From Modestobacter sp. (lineage in GTDB: Bacteria > Actinomycetota > Actinomycetes > Mycobacteriales > Geodermatophilaceae): DNA of 37,910 nucleotides. The notes under the pieces are model-generated. The model was not told the DNA's origin. It searched no databases and saw only the letters and a list, made by a program, of their open reading frames with translations. The stretch covers positions 1 through 37,910 of the forward strand of contig JAICZD010000002.1 in NCBI GenBank assembly GCA_025933855.1, read 5' to 3'. The translations under genes and the position numbers were made by a program. Below, piece after piece: positions 1-8,899 of this stretch (the stretch's first letter is position 1; each line of letters opens with the position of its first letter).

Positions 1-474
1 CGGGGTGCGGTAACGGCCGGACCAGTCGACGACGTCCTCCCGCCACAGCCGGCGCAGCAGTTGGTAGTTCTCCACGGCCAGCGGGATGCCGTCGCGGATG
101 TCCTTGCCGAACCACGGGTAGACGGGGCCGGTGTTGCCGCGGCCCATCATCAGGTCGACCCGGCCGTCGGCGACGTGCTGCAGCGTGGCGAAGTCCTCGG
201 CGATCTTCACCGGGTCGTTGGTGGTGATCAGCGTCGTGGACGTGGAGAGGATCAGCTTCTCGGTCCGTGCCGCGATGTAGCCCAGCGTCGTGGTGGGGGA
301 GGAGGGCACGAACGGCGGGTTGTGGTGCTCGCCCTGCGCGAAGACGTCCAGCCCCACCTCCTCGGCCTTGAGCGCGATCGCGATCATCGCCTTGATGCGC
401 TCGCCCTCGGTGGGTGTGCGGCCGGTCGTCGGGTCCGGCGTGACGTCGCCGACGGTGAAGATCCCGAACTGCAT
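1..474 (-). CDS. LLM-class flavin-dependent oxidoreductase (luciferase-like), C-terminus truncated by window edge
   Basis: Manual reverse-strand translation from ATG at 474: MQFGIFTVGDVTPDPTTGRTPTEGERIKAMIAIALKAEEVGLDVFAQGEHHNPPFVPSSPTTTLGYIAARTEKLILSTSTTLITTNDPVKIAEDFATLQHVADGRVDLMMGRG..., a typical LLM monooxygenase N-terminus. Absent from the ORF track because it runs off the window. An in-frame alternative ATG lies at 486. Confidence 0.9.
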   Translation of the reverse strand, partial: MQFGIFTVGDVTPDPTTGRTPTEGERIKAMIAIALKAEEVGLDVFAQGEHHNPPFVPSSPTTTLGYIAARTEKLILSTSTTLITTNDPVKIAEDFATLQHVADGRVDLMMGRGNTGPVYPWFGKDIRDGIPLAVENYQLLRRLWREDVVDWSGRYRTP

Positions 475-642
475 CTCGCGCTCCATGTGGTTGAGAGAGC
501 AACTACTGTTCGAGGGAACCCCGGCACCCCCACGCGCATTCCCGCTCGCCGCCGGCCTCAGCGGGCAGGGTCCTGCCTACCTTGCTGCGGCGGTGGTCGC
601 GGGAGGACGATGTACGTGACATACGTGTGCACAGGAGGACCG

Positions 643-993
643 ATGACCACTCCGGGACACCAGGGATCCGCACGGCGGGCCACCTCCGGCGACCCTGAGC
701 CGAACCCCTTCGCCGAGGCGGAGAAGCTGATGGCGCAGTGGGAGGCGCGGCACGACATCGCGGCCTCCGGTCGCCGTCCGGGCCCCGGTGTGTCGCAGTA
801 CCTCAGCCGCGAGCGGTGCACGGAGGCCTGCTCGACCCCGGCGCACGAGCACCGCCGCCCCCGGGCGGAGTCCGCCCGCGACCGGCGACAGGGCCCGCCG
901 CCGGACCCGCACCCGCACCTGTCGGACTTCTGGGGCTGGCTCGGCGGCCCGCCGTCGCCGCCCCGGGACACCCGGAGAGCGGCCGGCAGCTGA
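643..993 (+). CDS. Small hypothetical protein (116 aa)
   Basis: ATG at 643 preceded by AGGAGG (633-638); low-complexity Pro/Arg-rich product MTTPGHQGSARRATSGDPEPNPFAEAEKLMAQWEARHD... A second in-frame ATG at 610 also has a GGGAGG upstream. Confidence 0.5.
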   Translation: MTTPGHQGSARRATSGDPEPNPFAEAEKLMAQWEARHDIAASGRRPGPGVSQYLSRERCTEACSTPAHEHRRPRAESARDRRQGPPPDPHPHLSDFWGWLGGPPSPPRDTRRAAGS

Positions 994-1037
994 CCGCTCG
1001 GGGGCCTGCGCGCGGTCAGACCATGCGGGCAGTCGGT

Positions 1038-2129
1038 TCACGCGGGTGGTCGGACCACGCGCCGCAACCAGCCGTGGGTGTCCGGCGTCCGGCCGTACTG
1101 CAGGTCGATGACCTGCTGCCGCAGCGCCAGCGTGGTCGGCCCCGGCGCGCCGTCGCCCGCGGTCACTTCGCCACCGGGCCACTTCAGCGGGCCGACGGGG
1201 GTGATGACGGCGGCGGTGCCGCAGGCGAAGACCTCCGCGATGCGGCCGGACCGGGCGCCCTCCCGCCACTCGTCCACGTCCACCCGGCGCTCCTCGACCC
1301 GGTGCCCGGCGTCCCGGGCGAGGGTCAGGACGGTGTCCCGGGTGACCCCCGGCAGGATGGCGCCGGTCAGCTCCGGGGTGACCAGCGTCCCGTCGTCGAG
1401 GACGAAGACGATGTTGCTGCCGGCGAGCTCGTCGACCCAGCGGTGCTCGACGGCGTCGACGAACACGACCTGGTCGCAGCCGTGGTCCATCGCCTCGCGC
1501 TGGGCGACCAGCGAGGCCGCGTAGTTGCCTCCGCACTTGGCTGCGCCGGTTCCGCCGACCGCGGCGCGGACGTACTCCTGGGTGAGCCACAGCGAGATCG
1601 GCCGCAGCGGGCCGGTGAAGTAGCTGCCGGCGGGTGAGGCGATGAGCAGGAAGCGGACCGAGTCGCTGGGCCGGACCATCAGACCCACCTCGTCGGCGAT
1701 CATCAACGGCCGCAGGTAGAGCGACGCCGCCTCGCCGTCGGGCACCCACGCGGCGTCGGTCCGCACCAGCAGGTCGCAGGCGGCGACGAAGTCCTCGACG
1801 GGGAGCTCGGGGAGCGCCAGCCGCCGGCACGAGTCGATCATCCGGCCGGCGTTGCTCTCCGGGCGGAACAGCGCGACCCCGCCGTCGGGCTGGCGGTAGG
1901 CCTTGAGTCCCTCGAACACCGACTGCGAGTAGTGCAGCACCGCCGACGCCGGATCGATCACCAGTGGCCCGTACGGCATGAGCCGGGCGTCGTGCCAGCC
2001 GGCCGATGCGTTCCACCGGGCGCTGACCATGTGGTCGGTGAACACCCGGCCGAACCCCGGATCGGCGAGCGAGGCGGCACGGGACTCGGCGTCGACCATG
2101 CCGCCGCTGGGCTGGACGGTGAACTGCAC
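1038..2129 (-). CDS. ilvE: Branched-chain amino acid aminotransferase
   Basis: GTG start (CAGGAGATCTCC-GTG) giving VQFTVQPSGGMVDAESRAAS...; fold-type IV PLP aminotransferase features (VFEGLKAYRQPDG, LYLRPLMIADE, KCGGNYAASLVAQREA, EVFACGTAAVITPVG). Confidence 0.93.
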   Translation of the reverse strand: MQFTVQPSGGMVDAESRAASLADPGFGRVFTDHMVSARWNASAGWHDARLMPYGPLVIDPASAVLHYSQSVFEGLKAYRQPDGGVALFRPESNAGRMIDSCRRLALPELPVEDFVAACDLLVRTDAAWVPDGEAASLYLRPLMIADEVGLMVRPSDSVRFLLIASPAGSYFTGPLRPISLWLTQEYVRAAVGGTGAAKCGGNYAASLVAQREAMDHGCDQVVFVDAVEHRWVDELAGSNIVFVLDDGTLVTPELTGAILPGVTRDTVLTLARDAGHRVEERRVDVDEWREGARSGRIAEVFACGTAAVITPVGPLKWPGGEVTAGDGAPGPTTLALRQQVIDLQYGRTPDTHGWLRRVVRPPA

Positions 2130-2170
2130 GGAGATCTCCTGGATCGTGTCGGGAGCCGGGACGGGTGGGC

Positions 2171-3019
2171 TCAGCGCAGCTGGTCGCCCATCGAGGCCGC
2201 GCCGGCCGGGACGAGTTCGACCCCGAGCGGGTGCTCCTCGACGCGCAGCGTGGCCCGGTCGACCACCAGCAGCGAGTTCTCGGCCATCGGCTGCCAGCCG
2301 CCCCCCTCGGGCTGGGCGAAACCGGAGGACGCGACGACGACCGAGGACCCGGTGCGCCGGTACCGGAGGTCGTAGTACGGCGCGGCCTCCTCCACCTGCT
2401 CGACCAGGTCGTCGACGGTCGGCCCGGCGGGCGCGGCCGGCGGCTGCACGGACGGGTCGTGGCAGTTCAGCACGTACAGGGCCTCCGTGGTCAGCAGCAT
2501 CGCGTTGAGACTGCTGGGCCGGAAGTCCGCCGCGATCCGGCCAGCCACCCGGGCGACCGCGGTGGGCAGGTCCACCCCCTGCTCCTCGACCTCGGCCAGC
2601 AGGGCGAGGAAGAAGTGCTCGCTGTCGGTGGTCCCCCGCAGCCGGGCCCGGGACGCCGGGGACAGCAGCTCCCCGACCCGGTCCAGCGGGTAGATGCCGC
2701 CGTTGTGCGCGAAGGCCGCCCCGCCGTGCAGGAACGGGTGGCTGTTCGCCTCCTCCACCGGCAGCCCGGGACTGGCCCAGCGCAGGTGCGCGACCGCGCC
2801 CTCGGCGGCCACGTCGGTGGCCACCGACAGGAACTCCGGGTCCGAGGCCGCCCGCGCGGTCGACTTCCGCACCCGGACCTCCGGGCCGACGGCGGTGGCC
2901 AGCCCCCAGCCGTCGGCATGGATCCGGGACAGCTGGGCGAAGGCGGCGAAGCTCTCCTCGCCCAGCACGTTCCGCAGCGAGCGGCCCGGACGGGCCACCC
3001 AGCCCAGCAGGCGGCACAT
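2171..3019 (-). CDS. Class II glutamine amidotransferase (EgtC-like Ntn hydrolase)
   Basis: MCRLLGWVARPG... with Cys directly after Met (N-terminal nucleophile), RIHADGWGLA, HLRWAS, NSHPFLHGGAAFAHNG, GTTDSEHFF. Start overlaps the stop of the upstream SDR (TGATG). Confidence 0.9.
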   Translation of the reverse strand: MCRLLGWVARPGRSLRNVLGEESFAAFAQLSRIHADGWGLATAVGPEVRVRKSTARAASDPEFLSVATDVAAEGAVAHLRWASPGLPVEEANSHPFLHGGAAFAHNGGIYPLDRVGELLSPASRARLRGTTDSEHFFLALLAEVEEQGVDLPTAVARVAGRIAADFRPSSLNAMLLTTEALYVLNCHDPSVQPPAAPAGPTVDDLVEQVEEAAPYYDLRYRRTGSSVVVASSGFAQPEGGGWQPMAENSLLVVDRATLRVEEHPLGVELVPAGAASMGDQLR

Positions 3020-3801
3020 CAGACGTACTTCCCCATCCCGCCCGCGACGTCGATGGACGCGCCGGTGATGTAGCTGGCCCGGTCGCCGGCCAGGAAGGCC
3101 ACCATGCCCGACACCTCGTCGACGGCGCCGAAGCGCTGCAGCGGGACCTCCTCGGCGGCCCACTGACGGAAGAACTCCTCCGCCGGCAGCTCCGGCGCCC
3201 GCTTCCGGCGGATGTTCTCCCACTGCGGGGTGACCACGAAGCCGATGTTCACGCTGTTGACCAGGATGCCCTCCGGCCCGAGCTCGATCGCCAGCGCCTT
3301 GCTGAGGTTCAGGCAGGCCGCGCGGTTCACCGTGGTGGCGAAGAACTTGTGGTCGGGGTACCTGGCGTAGACGGCGTTGATGTTGACCACCCGGGGGGCG
3401 GAGCTCTCCCGCAACCAGGGCAGCGCGGCCCGGGTGCAGCGGATCTGGGAGAACAGCTTGACGTCCAGGTCGCCCTGCCAGTCCTCGTCGGTGAGGGTGG
3501 CGAACGTGCCGGGGTGTGCGGCGCCGGCGTTGTTGACCAGCACGTCGATCCCGCCGAGCGCCTCCGCCGCTGCGGCGAGGAACGCCTCCACCTGCCCGGG
3601 GTCGGTCACGTCGGCCGCCTGTGCGTGCACGGTGGCCCCCGACCCGCGGAGCCGGGCCGCAGCCGCCTCCACCTCCTCGGCGTTCCGCGCGCAGATCGCC
3701 ACGGCCGCACCCTCGCCGACGAGCTCCTCGGCGACGGCCAGACCGATCCCCTTGGAGCCGCCGGTCACGACCGCGCGCCGCCCGGCGAGACCGAGCTCCA
3801 T
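3019..3801 (-). CDS. SDR family oxidoreductase
   Basis: Rossmann TGGSKGIG, NNAG motif and GG near the C-terminus (ITGASIDVAGGMGKYV). The canonical YxxxK is not obvious (DHKFFATTVNRAA region). Confidence 0.9.
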   Translation of the reverse strand: MELGLAGRRAVVTGGSKGIGLAVAEELVGEGAAVAICARNAEEVEAAAARLRGSGATVHAQAADVTDPGQVEAFLAAAAEALGGIDVLVNNAGAAHPGTFATLTDEDWQGDLDVKLFSQIRCTRAALPWLRESSAPRVVNINAVYARYPDHKFFATTVNRAACLNLSKALAIELGPEGILVNSVNIGFVVTPQWENIRRKRAPELPAEEFFRQWAAEEVPLQRFGAVDEVSGMVAFLAGDRASYITGASIDVAGGMGKYV

Positions 3802-4250
3802 CAGACCGGGGAGTTCTCGGGGTCGTCCCCCCCGGACGACGGCGCGGCCCGCCCGGTGACCTGGGCGGCGGCGTGCTCGAGCAGGGTGCGGCGCGGCGGG
3901 TTGAACACGTCGACCTCGTAGCACCCGGAGTCCGTCGTCCGGGCGCCGTGCGGCACCCACGGCGGCGCGACCGCGACGTCGCCGGCGCGCATGGTGCGGA
4001 CCTCGCCGTCCAGCTCGAACTCGAACTCACCCTCCAGCACGATCACGATCTGCTCCTCCTCGTGGACGTGCAGGGGAGCCTCGGTGTGCGGTGCGAACCG
4101 GACGAAGTTCGTCATCGTCTTCTCACCGAGCACGGGCCGGAACTCCAGGCCCGGGACGAACTCCACCGGTTCGATGGCACTGACGTCCACGAAACGGCCG
4201 GCCGCGGTCGGCGTGCCGCCGGCCTCGCTGCTGAAGTGCGACGTGCTCAC
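3801..4250 (-). CDS. Cupin domain-containing protein
   Basis: GTG start after GGAGGAG; cupin motif HTEAPLHVHEEEQIVIVLEGEFEFELDGE...AGDVAVAPPWVPHGA. Stop overlaps the SDR start (TGATG). Confidence 0.88.
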   Translation of the reverse strand: MSTSHFSSEAGGTPTAAGRFVDVSAIEPVEFVPGLEFRPVLGEKTMTNFVRFAPHTEAPLHVHEEEQIVIVLEGEFEFELDGEVRTMRAGDVAVAPPWVPHGARTTDSGCYEVDVFNPPRRTLLEHAAAQVTGRAAPSSGGDDPENSPV

Positions 4251-4435
4251 TGGGCTCCTCCGGGAGGGGATCGAGGGGGACGGCCTCCGCCGGGCGGGGC
4301 CGTTCGACCGAGCGTAACGCCGCCCTCGGTGTCCGGCTCGCAACTGGTGCTCCGAGTGAGCCAGTCGGTCGGCGCTTGCCAAGTTCTACCGCATCGCCAC
4401 CTGACAGGAAATGCCGGTCGCCGTGCTGATCGATC

Positions 4436-4464
4436 TTGACGGTGGACCGTTGCGGGGTCAGGAT
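4436..4464 (+). promoter_or_regulatory. Candidate sigma70-type promoter for the GS-like gene
   Basis: TTGACG - 17 nt - CAGGAT in the 353-bp divergent intergenic region, about 140 bp upstream of the ATG at 4604. Confidence 0.35.
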
Positions 4465-4603
4465 CCCCCGGACCGGAGACCGACGCCGCACGGGGGGCCG
4501 TTCCGGGCGGGGCGGTGGCCCGGCTCGGCGACCCCGGGCGTCGGCCCTGACGTGCACGTACCCGGGCCCCGAGCAGGGTGCCGGGCCGGAGAGGACGAAC
4601 CCG

Positions 4604-6070
4604 ATGGCAGCAACGCGCGGTGTCGGCAAGCACGGTTTCGTGCGGGCCCACGGCCTGCTGAGCGACGCGCAGCAGGAGGCCGGGCAGCGGTCGGCCGCGC
4701 TGGTCGAGCAGCACGACATCCGCACCGTGCGGTTGATCTGGGTCGACCAGCACGGCGCGCCGCGCGGCAAGTTCATGTCCGCGCCGGACTACCTGGCGTC
4801 GCTGGAGAACGGCATCGACTTCTCCGCGGCACTGTTCAGCATGGACAGCGCCAACAACGTCTTCACCCCGCTGTTCGCCGAGGGCGGCGGTTTCGACATC
4901 CCCGAGTTCACCGGCTTCCCGGACATGGTGCTGGTGCCCGACCCCACGACCTTCCGGGTCCTGCCGTGGGCCAACCGCACCGCCTGGGTGCTGACCGACG
5001 CCTACTTCGCCAACGGCACCCCGGTGCCGCTGGACGGCCGCCGGCTGCTGCGCACCCAGGTCGAGGCCGCCACCGAGCTGGGCTACGACTACGTCGCCGG
5101 GCTCGAGGTCGAGTTCTACGTGCTGCGCCGGGACTCCGACCGGATCGAGCTGAGCGAGGGCGGCTGGCCACCTCCGCCGCCCAAGGTGAGCCTGCTCGAG
5201 CACGGCTACCAGTACCTCTCCGAGGTGCGCCTGGCCGGCATCAACGAGCTGGTCGAGAGACTGCGTGACGCCTACCTCGACCTGGGTCTGCCGCTGCGCT
5301 CCATCGAGGACGAGTGGGGCCCCGGTCAGCTGGAGGTCACCTTCGACCCGATGACGGGCATGGACGCCGCCGACGCCATGGTGCTGTTCCGGACCACCGC
5401 CAAGCAGGTCAGCCAGCAGATGGGGCTGCACGCGACCTTCATGGCCCGCCCGGGGCTGCCCAACATGTTCTCCAGCGGCTGGCACCTGCACGAGTCGCTG
5501 CGCGACCTGGGCACCGGGGAGAACGCCTTCACCAGCGACGACGCCGAGCACTCGCTGTCCCCGGTGGGGCGGCAGTTCGTCGCCGGGCTGCTGGAGCACG
5601 CACTGCCGATGATGGTGTTCTGCGCCCCGACGATCAACGCGTACAAGCGCTACAAGCCCTACTCCTTCGCCCCCGACCGCGCGGTCTGGGCCGAGGAGAA
5701 CCGCGGCTCGATGATCCGGGTGCAGGGCGAGCCGTTCGAGCGCGGCGCGCACATCGAGAACCGGGTCGGCGAGCCGGCCGCGAACCCCTACTTCTACGTC
5801 GCCGCCAACATCGCCGCCGGCCTGGACGGCATCCGGCGGGAGCTCACCCCGCCGCCGCTGGCCGGCGCCGACCCGTACGCGACCGACGCGCCGCTGCTGC
5901 CGACCAGCCTCTGGGAGGCCGTGGACCGGCTCGCGGAGGACACCTTCTTCGCCGACGTGTTCGGCGCCGGCTTCGTGACGTTCGTGACCGCCATGAAGCG
6001 CAACGAGGTGAGCCGGTTCCTCAGCGAGGTCACCGACTGGGAGATGCGCGAGTACTTCGAGTTCTTCTGA
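4604..6070 (+). CDS. Glutamine synthetase-like protein (GlnA-type amide ligase, possibly gamma-glutamylamide synthetase)
   Basis: GS catalytic-domain features: EVEFYVL, EDEWGPGQLEVTF, MFSSGWHLHESL, INAYKRYKPYSFAPDRAVWAEENRGSMIRV, HIENRVGEPAANPYFYVAANIAAGLDGI. Differs from housekeeping GlnA. Confidence 0.9.
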   Translation: MAATRGVGKHGFVRAHGLLSDAQQEAGQRSAALVEQHDIRTVRLIWVDQHGAPRGKFMSAPDYLASLENGIDFSAALFSMDSANNVFTPLFAEGGGFDIPEFTGFPDMVLVPDPTTFRVLPWANRTAWVLTDAYFANGTPVPLDGRRLLRTQVEAATELGYDYVAGLEVEFYVLRRDSDRIELSEGGWPPPPPKVSLLEHGYQYLSEVRLAGINELVERLRDAYLDLGLPLRSIEDEWGPGQLEVTFDPMTGMDAADAMVLFRTTAKQVSQQMGLHATFMARPGLPNMFSSGWHLHESLRDLGTGENAFTSDDAEHSLSPVGRQFVAGLLEHALPMMVFCAPTINAYKRYKPYSFAPDRAVWAEENRGSMIRVQGEPFERGAHIENRVGEPAANPYFYVAANIAAGLDGIRRELTPPPLAGADPYATDAPLLPTSLWEAVDRLAEDTFFADVFGAGFVTFVTAMKRNEVSRFLSEVTDWEMREYFEFF

Positions 6071-6135
6071 TGAAGGGCCCCCTGCCGGGCCCAGCACTCG
6101 CACGCTCGCGGCGGGGCCCTGCAGGGCAGGGGGCC
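6071..6135 (+). terminator. Stem-loop element directly after the stop codon (GGCCCCCTGCC...GGCAGGGGGCC)
   Basis: 11-bp perfect inverted repeat (6076-6086 / 6125-6135) with internal CTCGCACGCTCGCGGCGGGGCCCTGCAGGG; resembles the element at 12497-12559. Confidence 0.6.
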
Positions 6136-6160
6136 GACCACGGGAGGAGAGGAGATCCGC

Positions 6161-6193
6161 ATGGTCGTGGAGCGCGGGAGGGCCCCGGGGTGA
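6161..6193 (+). other. Candidate coupling mini-ORF (MVVERGRAPG*)
   Basis: ATG preceded by GGAGGAGAGGAG; its TGA overlaps the GTG start of the downstream gene (GTGA, 6190-6193). Confidence 0.4.
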
Positions 6194-7335
6194 GCGGCGG
6201 ACGGGCGCCGGTGGTGCTGGCCGAGGTCCGGGAGGTGTCCCTGCCGCTGGTCAAGCCCTTCGTCACCGGCTTCGGCGTCACCGACAGCCGGCGCACCGTG
6301 CTGGTCCATCTGCGCGACGCCGACGGCAACGAGGGCTGGGGCGAGGGCCCGGCCCTGGACCACCCCTACTACCTCCCCGACACCACGACCTCCACCTTCG
6401 AGGCGGCGACCCACTTCGCGCTGCCACTGGCCCTGGCAGCGCCCGATCCCGGACCGGCCACGGTGGCCGCCGCCATGGAGCGGATCAGGGGCAACACGTT
6501 CGCCCGGTCCGGTGTGGAGGGCGCCTTCTGGTCCCTGCAGGCGGCCGCCGAGGGCACGGCGCTGAGGTCGCTGCTCGGCGGCGAGCGGGACCGCGTCCCG
6601 GTGGGGGAGAGCCTCGGCATCGCCGACACCGTGGAGGAGACGCTCGCGGAGGTGGCACTGCGGCTGGGCGAGGGGTACCGGCGGATCAAGCTCAAGATCC
6701 GGCCGGGCTGGGACGTCGAGCCGGTCGCCGCGGTGCGCGAGGCCTTCGGTGCCGACCTGATGCTGCAGGTGGACGCCAACGCCGCCTACACCCTCGACGA
6801 CGCGGACCAGCTGCGCCGGCTGGACGCCTACGACCTGGCCTGCATCGAGCAGCCGCTGGCCTGGGACGCGCTGCTGGAGCACGCCGAGCTGCAGCGGTCG
6901 CTGGCCACGCCGGTGTGCCTGGACGAGACCCTCCGGTCGCCGCAGGACGTGCGGCGGGCGCTGGACATCGGCGCCTGCCGGAACGTCAACCTGAAACCCG
7001 GCCGGGTGGGCGGGCTGACGGCGTCGCTGCGGATCGCCGAGCTCTGCGCCGACCGCGGGATCCCGCTGTGGTGCGGCGGGATGCTGGAGTCCGGCGTCGG
7101 CCGGGCGGGGAACCTGGCGCTGTGCTCGCTGCCGGCCTTCACCCAGCCGGCCGACATGTCACCGGCCTCGGTGCTGTTCTCCTGGGACCTGGTCGACCCG
7201 ACCTTCGAGGTGGGCGCGGACGGGACGATCGCCGTGCCGGACCGGGTCGGGCTGGGCTTTCCGGTGCGCACCGACCGGGTGACCGCGCAGACCCTGCGCT
7301 CCGCCGTGGTGCGGGACACCGCCGCCGGGATCTGA
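6190..7335 (+). CDS. Enolase-superfamily (MLE subgroup) enzyme: N-acylamino acid racemase / o-succinylbenzoate synthase-like
   Basis: KLKIRPGWDVEPV (KxK), LQVDANAAY, CIEQPLAWD, CLDETLRSPQDV, NLKPGRVGGLTASLRIAELC, CGGMLESGVGRAGNLALCSL. Confidence 0.88.
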   Translation: MSGGRAPVVLAEVREVSLPLVKPFVTGFGVTDSRRTVLVHLRDADGNEGWGEGPALDHPYYLPDTTTSTFEAATHFALPLALAAPDPGPATVAAAMERIRGNTFARSGVEGAFWSLQAAAEGTALRSLLGGERDRVPVGESLGIADTVEETLAEVALRLGEGYRRIKLKIRPGWDVEPVAAVREAFGADLMLQVDANAAYTLDDADQLRRLDAYDLACIEQPLAWDALLEHAELQRSLATPVCLDETLRSPQDVRRALDIGACRNVNLKPGRVGGLTASLRIAELCADRGIPLWCGGMLESGVGRAGNLALCSLPAFTQPADMSPASVLFSWDLVDPTFEVGADGTIAVPDRVGLGFPVRTDRVTAQTLRSAVVRDTAAGI

Positions 7336-7384
7336 ACCGCGCACGGTCGGGGCACCGTCCCGGCGCGCCGGTCCTGGAGCACGC

Positions 7385-7422
7385 GCGGAGGGCGGGCCGG
7401 ACAGGTCCGGCCCGCCCTCCGC
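7385..7422. terminator. Bidirectional intrinsic-type hairpin between convergent genes
   Basis: GCGGAGGGCGGGCCGGAC-AG-GTCCGGCCCGCCCTCCGC: 18-bp perfect inverted repeat between the racemase-like gene (+) and the permease (-). Confidence 0.8.
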
Positions 7423-7426
7423 ATCG

Positions 7427-8899
7427 TCACTTCTCGTCGAGTGCCTCGACCAGCGTGCCGCCCTCCTCGCCCAGGATGGAGCCGACCCGCTCGATGGCAT
7501 CCGGTCGCCGCTTGCTCAGCCAGGTGACCGTGCCGATCCCGAGCACCAGCCAGAGCACGACGATGTAGGGCGCCGCCTTGATCGGCGCGATCGGCACCGG
7601 GTACACCGAGCCGTACCAGGCCGCGGCGAAGATGATCGCGCCCAGCAGCGGCACCACGCCGTGCAGCAGCGGGTTGAACCTCCGCGAGGTCTGCCGGAAG
7701 AAGGCGACGCCGCCGATGCACAGACCGATGTAGACCAGGATCACCGCCAGCGAACCGATGGTGGCCATCAGCGCGTAGACGGTCAGCGGTGCGCCGCCCA
7801 GGTCGTCGCTGGGGAAGCCGTACCCGACCAGAACGGCCACCACGGTCGCGGCCAGCACCACGCAGACGGTGGCGTTGACCGGGGTCTTGTACTTCGGGTG
7901 GGTCTGGGACAGCCAGACCGGCAGGACGCCCTCCCGGCCCATCGCGAACAGCGTCCGGGCGCTGGCGGTGGCGCAGGCGACGCAGACGATGAACGCGGAG
8001 AACATGGCGCCGATCTCGACGAGCTTGGCCATGAAGGTGCCGACGTACTGCTGGGCCACGCCGGCCACGCCGTTGCTGACCCAGGGGGAGGGGTCGTTCG
8101 CAAGCTCGTCCACGCCGTAGCCGATCGTCGTGGCGTACGTCGTCCAGACGTAGAAGATGATCGCGAAGGTGACCGCGGCCAGGATGGCGATCGGCACCGC
8201 CCGCCGGGGGTTCGCCGTCTCCTCGCCGAAGTCCGCGGCCGTCTCGAAGCCGATGTAGGACGTGATGCCCAGGATCAGGCCGTAGAAGACGCCGTTGAAC
8301 CCGCCGGAGGCGGTCTTGCCGAAGGTGAAGGGCTGGGCCGACTGCCCGTGCGCTCCGCCCTTGGCCGTCACGACCACGACGACGATCAGCAGGATCAGCA
8401 CGGTGAGCGCGCCGACCGCCAGCTGCACCCGGGTGGTGGTGTGCACCTTGATCACCGACAGCACCAGCAGCAGTGCCATGCCGAGGACGAAGAAGGCCAG
8501 CCACCAGCTGCCGGACAGGCCGAGCAGGTCAGAGAGCAGGAAGCCGACCCCGGCCATGGTCATCGGCACGAAACAGGCCATGCCGAACGCGTAGAGCCAG
8601 CCGGCCACGAAGCCCGGGCGCTTGCCGAGGCTGCGGCTGACGTAGGTGTAGGCGTAGCCGGCCGCCGCCATCCGCCGGGTGAAGCCGATGACGACGAAGG
8701 CCAGCGTCAGGCAGCCGATGCCGCCGATCAGCACCGCCAGCGGGGTGGAGCCGCCGGCCACCGCGGCGACGCCGCCGGTGTTGAGCTGCATCGCCATGCC
8801 CGGGGACAGCACGGAGATGCTGATCGCGATCGCGTCCCAGGTGCGCAACGACCCCTTGGCCAGGCCCTGGGTGCCGCCGGGAGCTGCCGTCTGGCTCAT
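7427..8899 (-). CDS. APC-superfamily amino acid permease
   Basis: MSQTAAPGGTQGLAKGSLRTWDAIAISISVLSPGMAMQLNTGG... with multiple hydrophobic TM segments and YAYTYVSRSLGKRPGFVAGWLYAFG. Confidence 0.92.
   Translation of the reverse strand: MSQTAAPGGTQGLAKGSLRTWDAIAISISVLSPGMAMQLNTGGVAAVAGGSTPLAVLIGGIGCLTLAFVVIGFTRRMAAAGYAYTYVSRSLGKRPGFVAGWLYAFGMACFVPMTMAGVGFLLSDLLGLSGSWWLAFFVLGMALLLVLSVIKVHTTTRVQLAVGALTVLILLIVVVVVTAKGGAHGQSAQPFTFGKTASGGFNGVFYGLILGITSYIGFETAADFGEETANPRRAVPIAILAAVTFAIIFYVWTTYATTIGYGVDELANDPSPWVSNGVAGVAQQYVGTFMAKLVEIGAMFSAFIVCVACATASARTLFAMGREGVLPVWLSQTHPKYKTPVNATVCVVLAATVVAVLVGYGFPSDDLGGAPLTVYALMATIGSLAVILVYIGLCIGGVAFFRQTSRRFNPLLHGVVPLLGAIIFAAAWYGSVYPVPIAPIKAAPYIVVLWLVLGIGTVTWLSKRRPDAIERVGSILGEEGGTLVEALDEK

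Noticed and set aside
2171-4030. 619-aa single ORF covering SDR and amidotransferase regions
   Set aside because: Upstream part is a shadow frame over the SDR; the amidotransferase starts at MCRLL (3019) with TGATG coupling.
4247-6103. 618-aa minus-strand ORF antisense to the GS-like gene
   Set aside because: Low-complexity composition (His/Val/Gly/Arg-rich) typical of antisense frames in high-GC coding DNA; no motif.
5314-6189. Long N-terminal extension of the racemase-like ORF (start 5314)
   Set aside because: Arg/Gly/Pro-rich shadow frame over the GS-like gene; homology-like sequence begins at the GTG at 6190.
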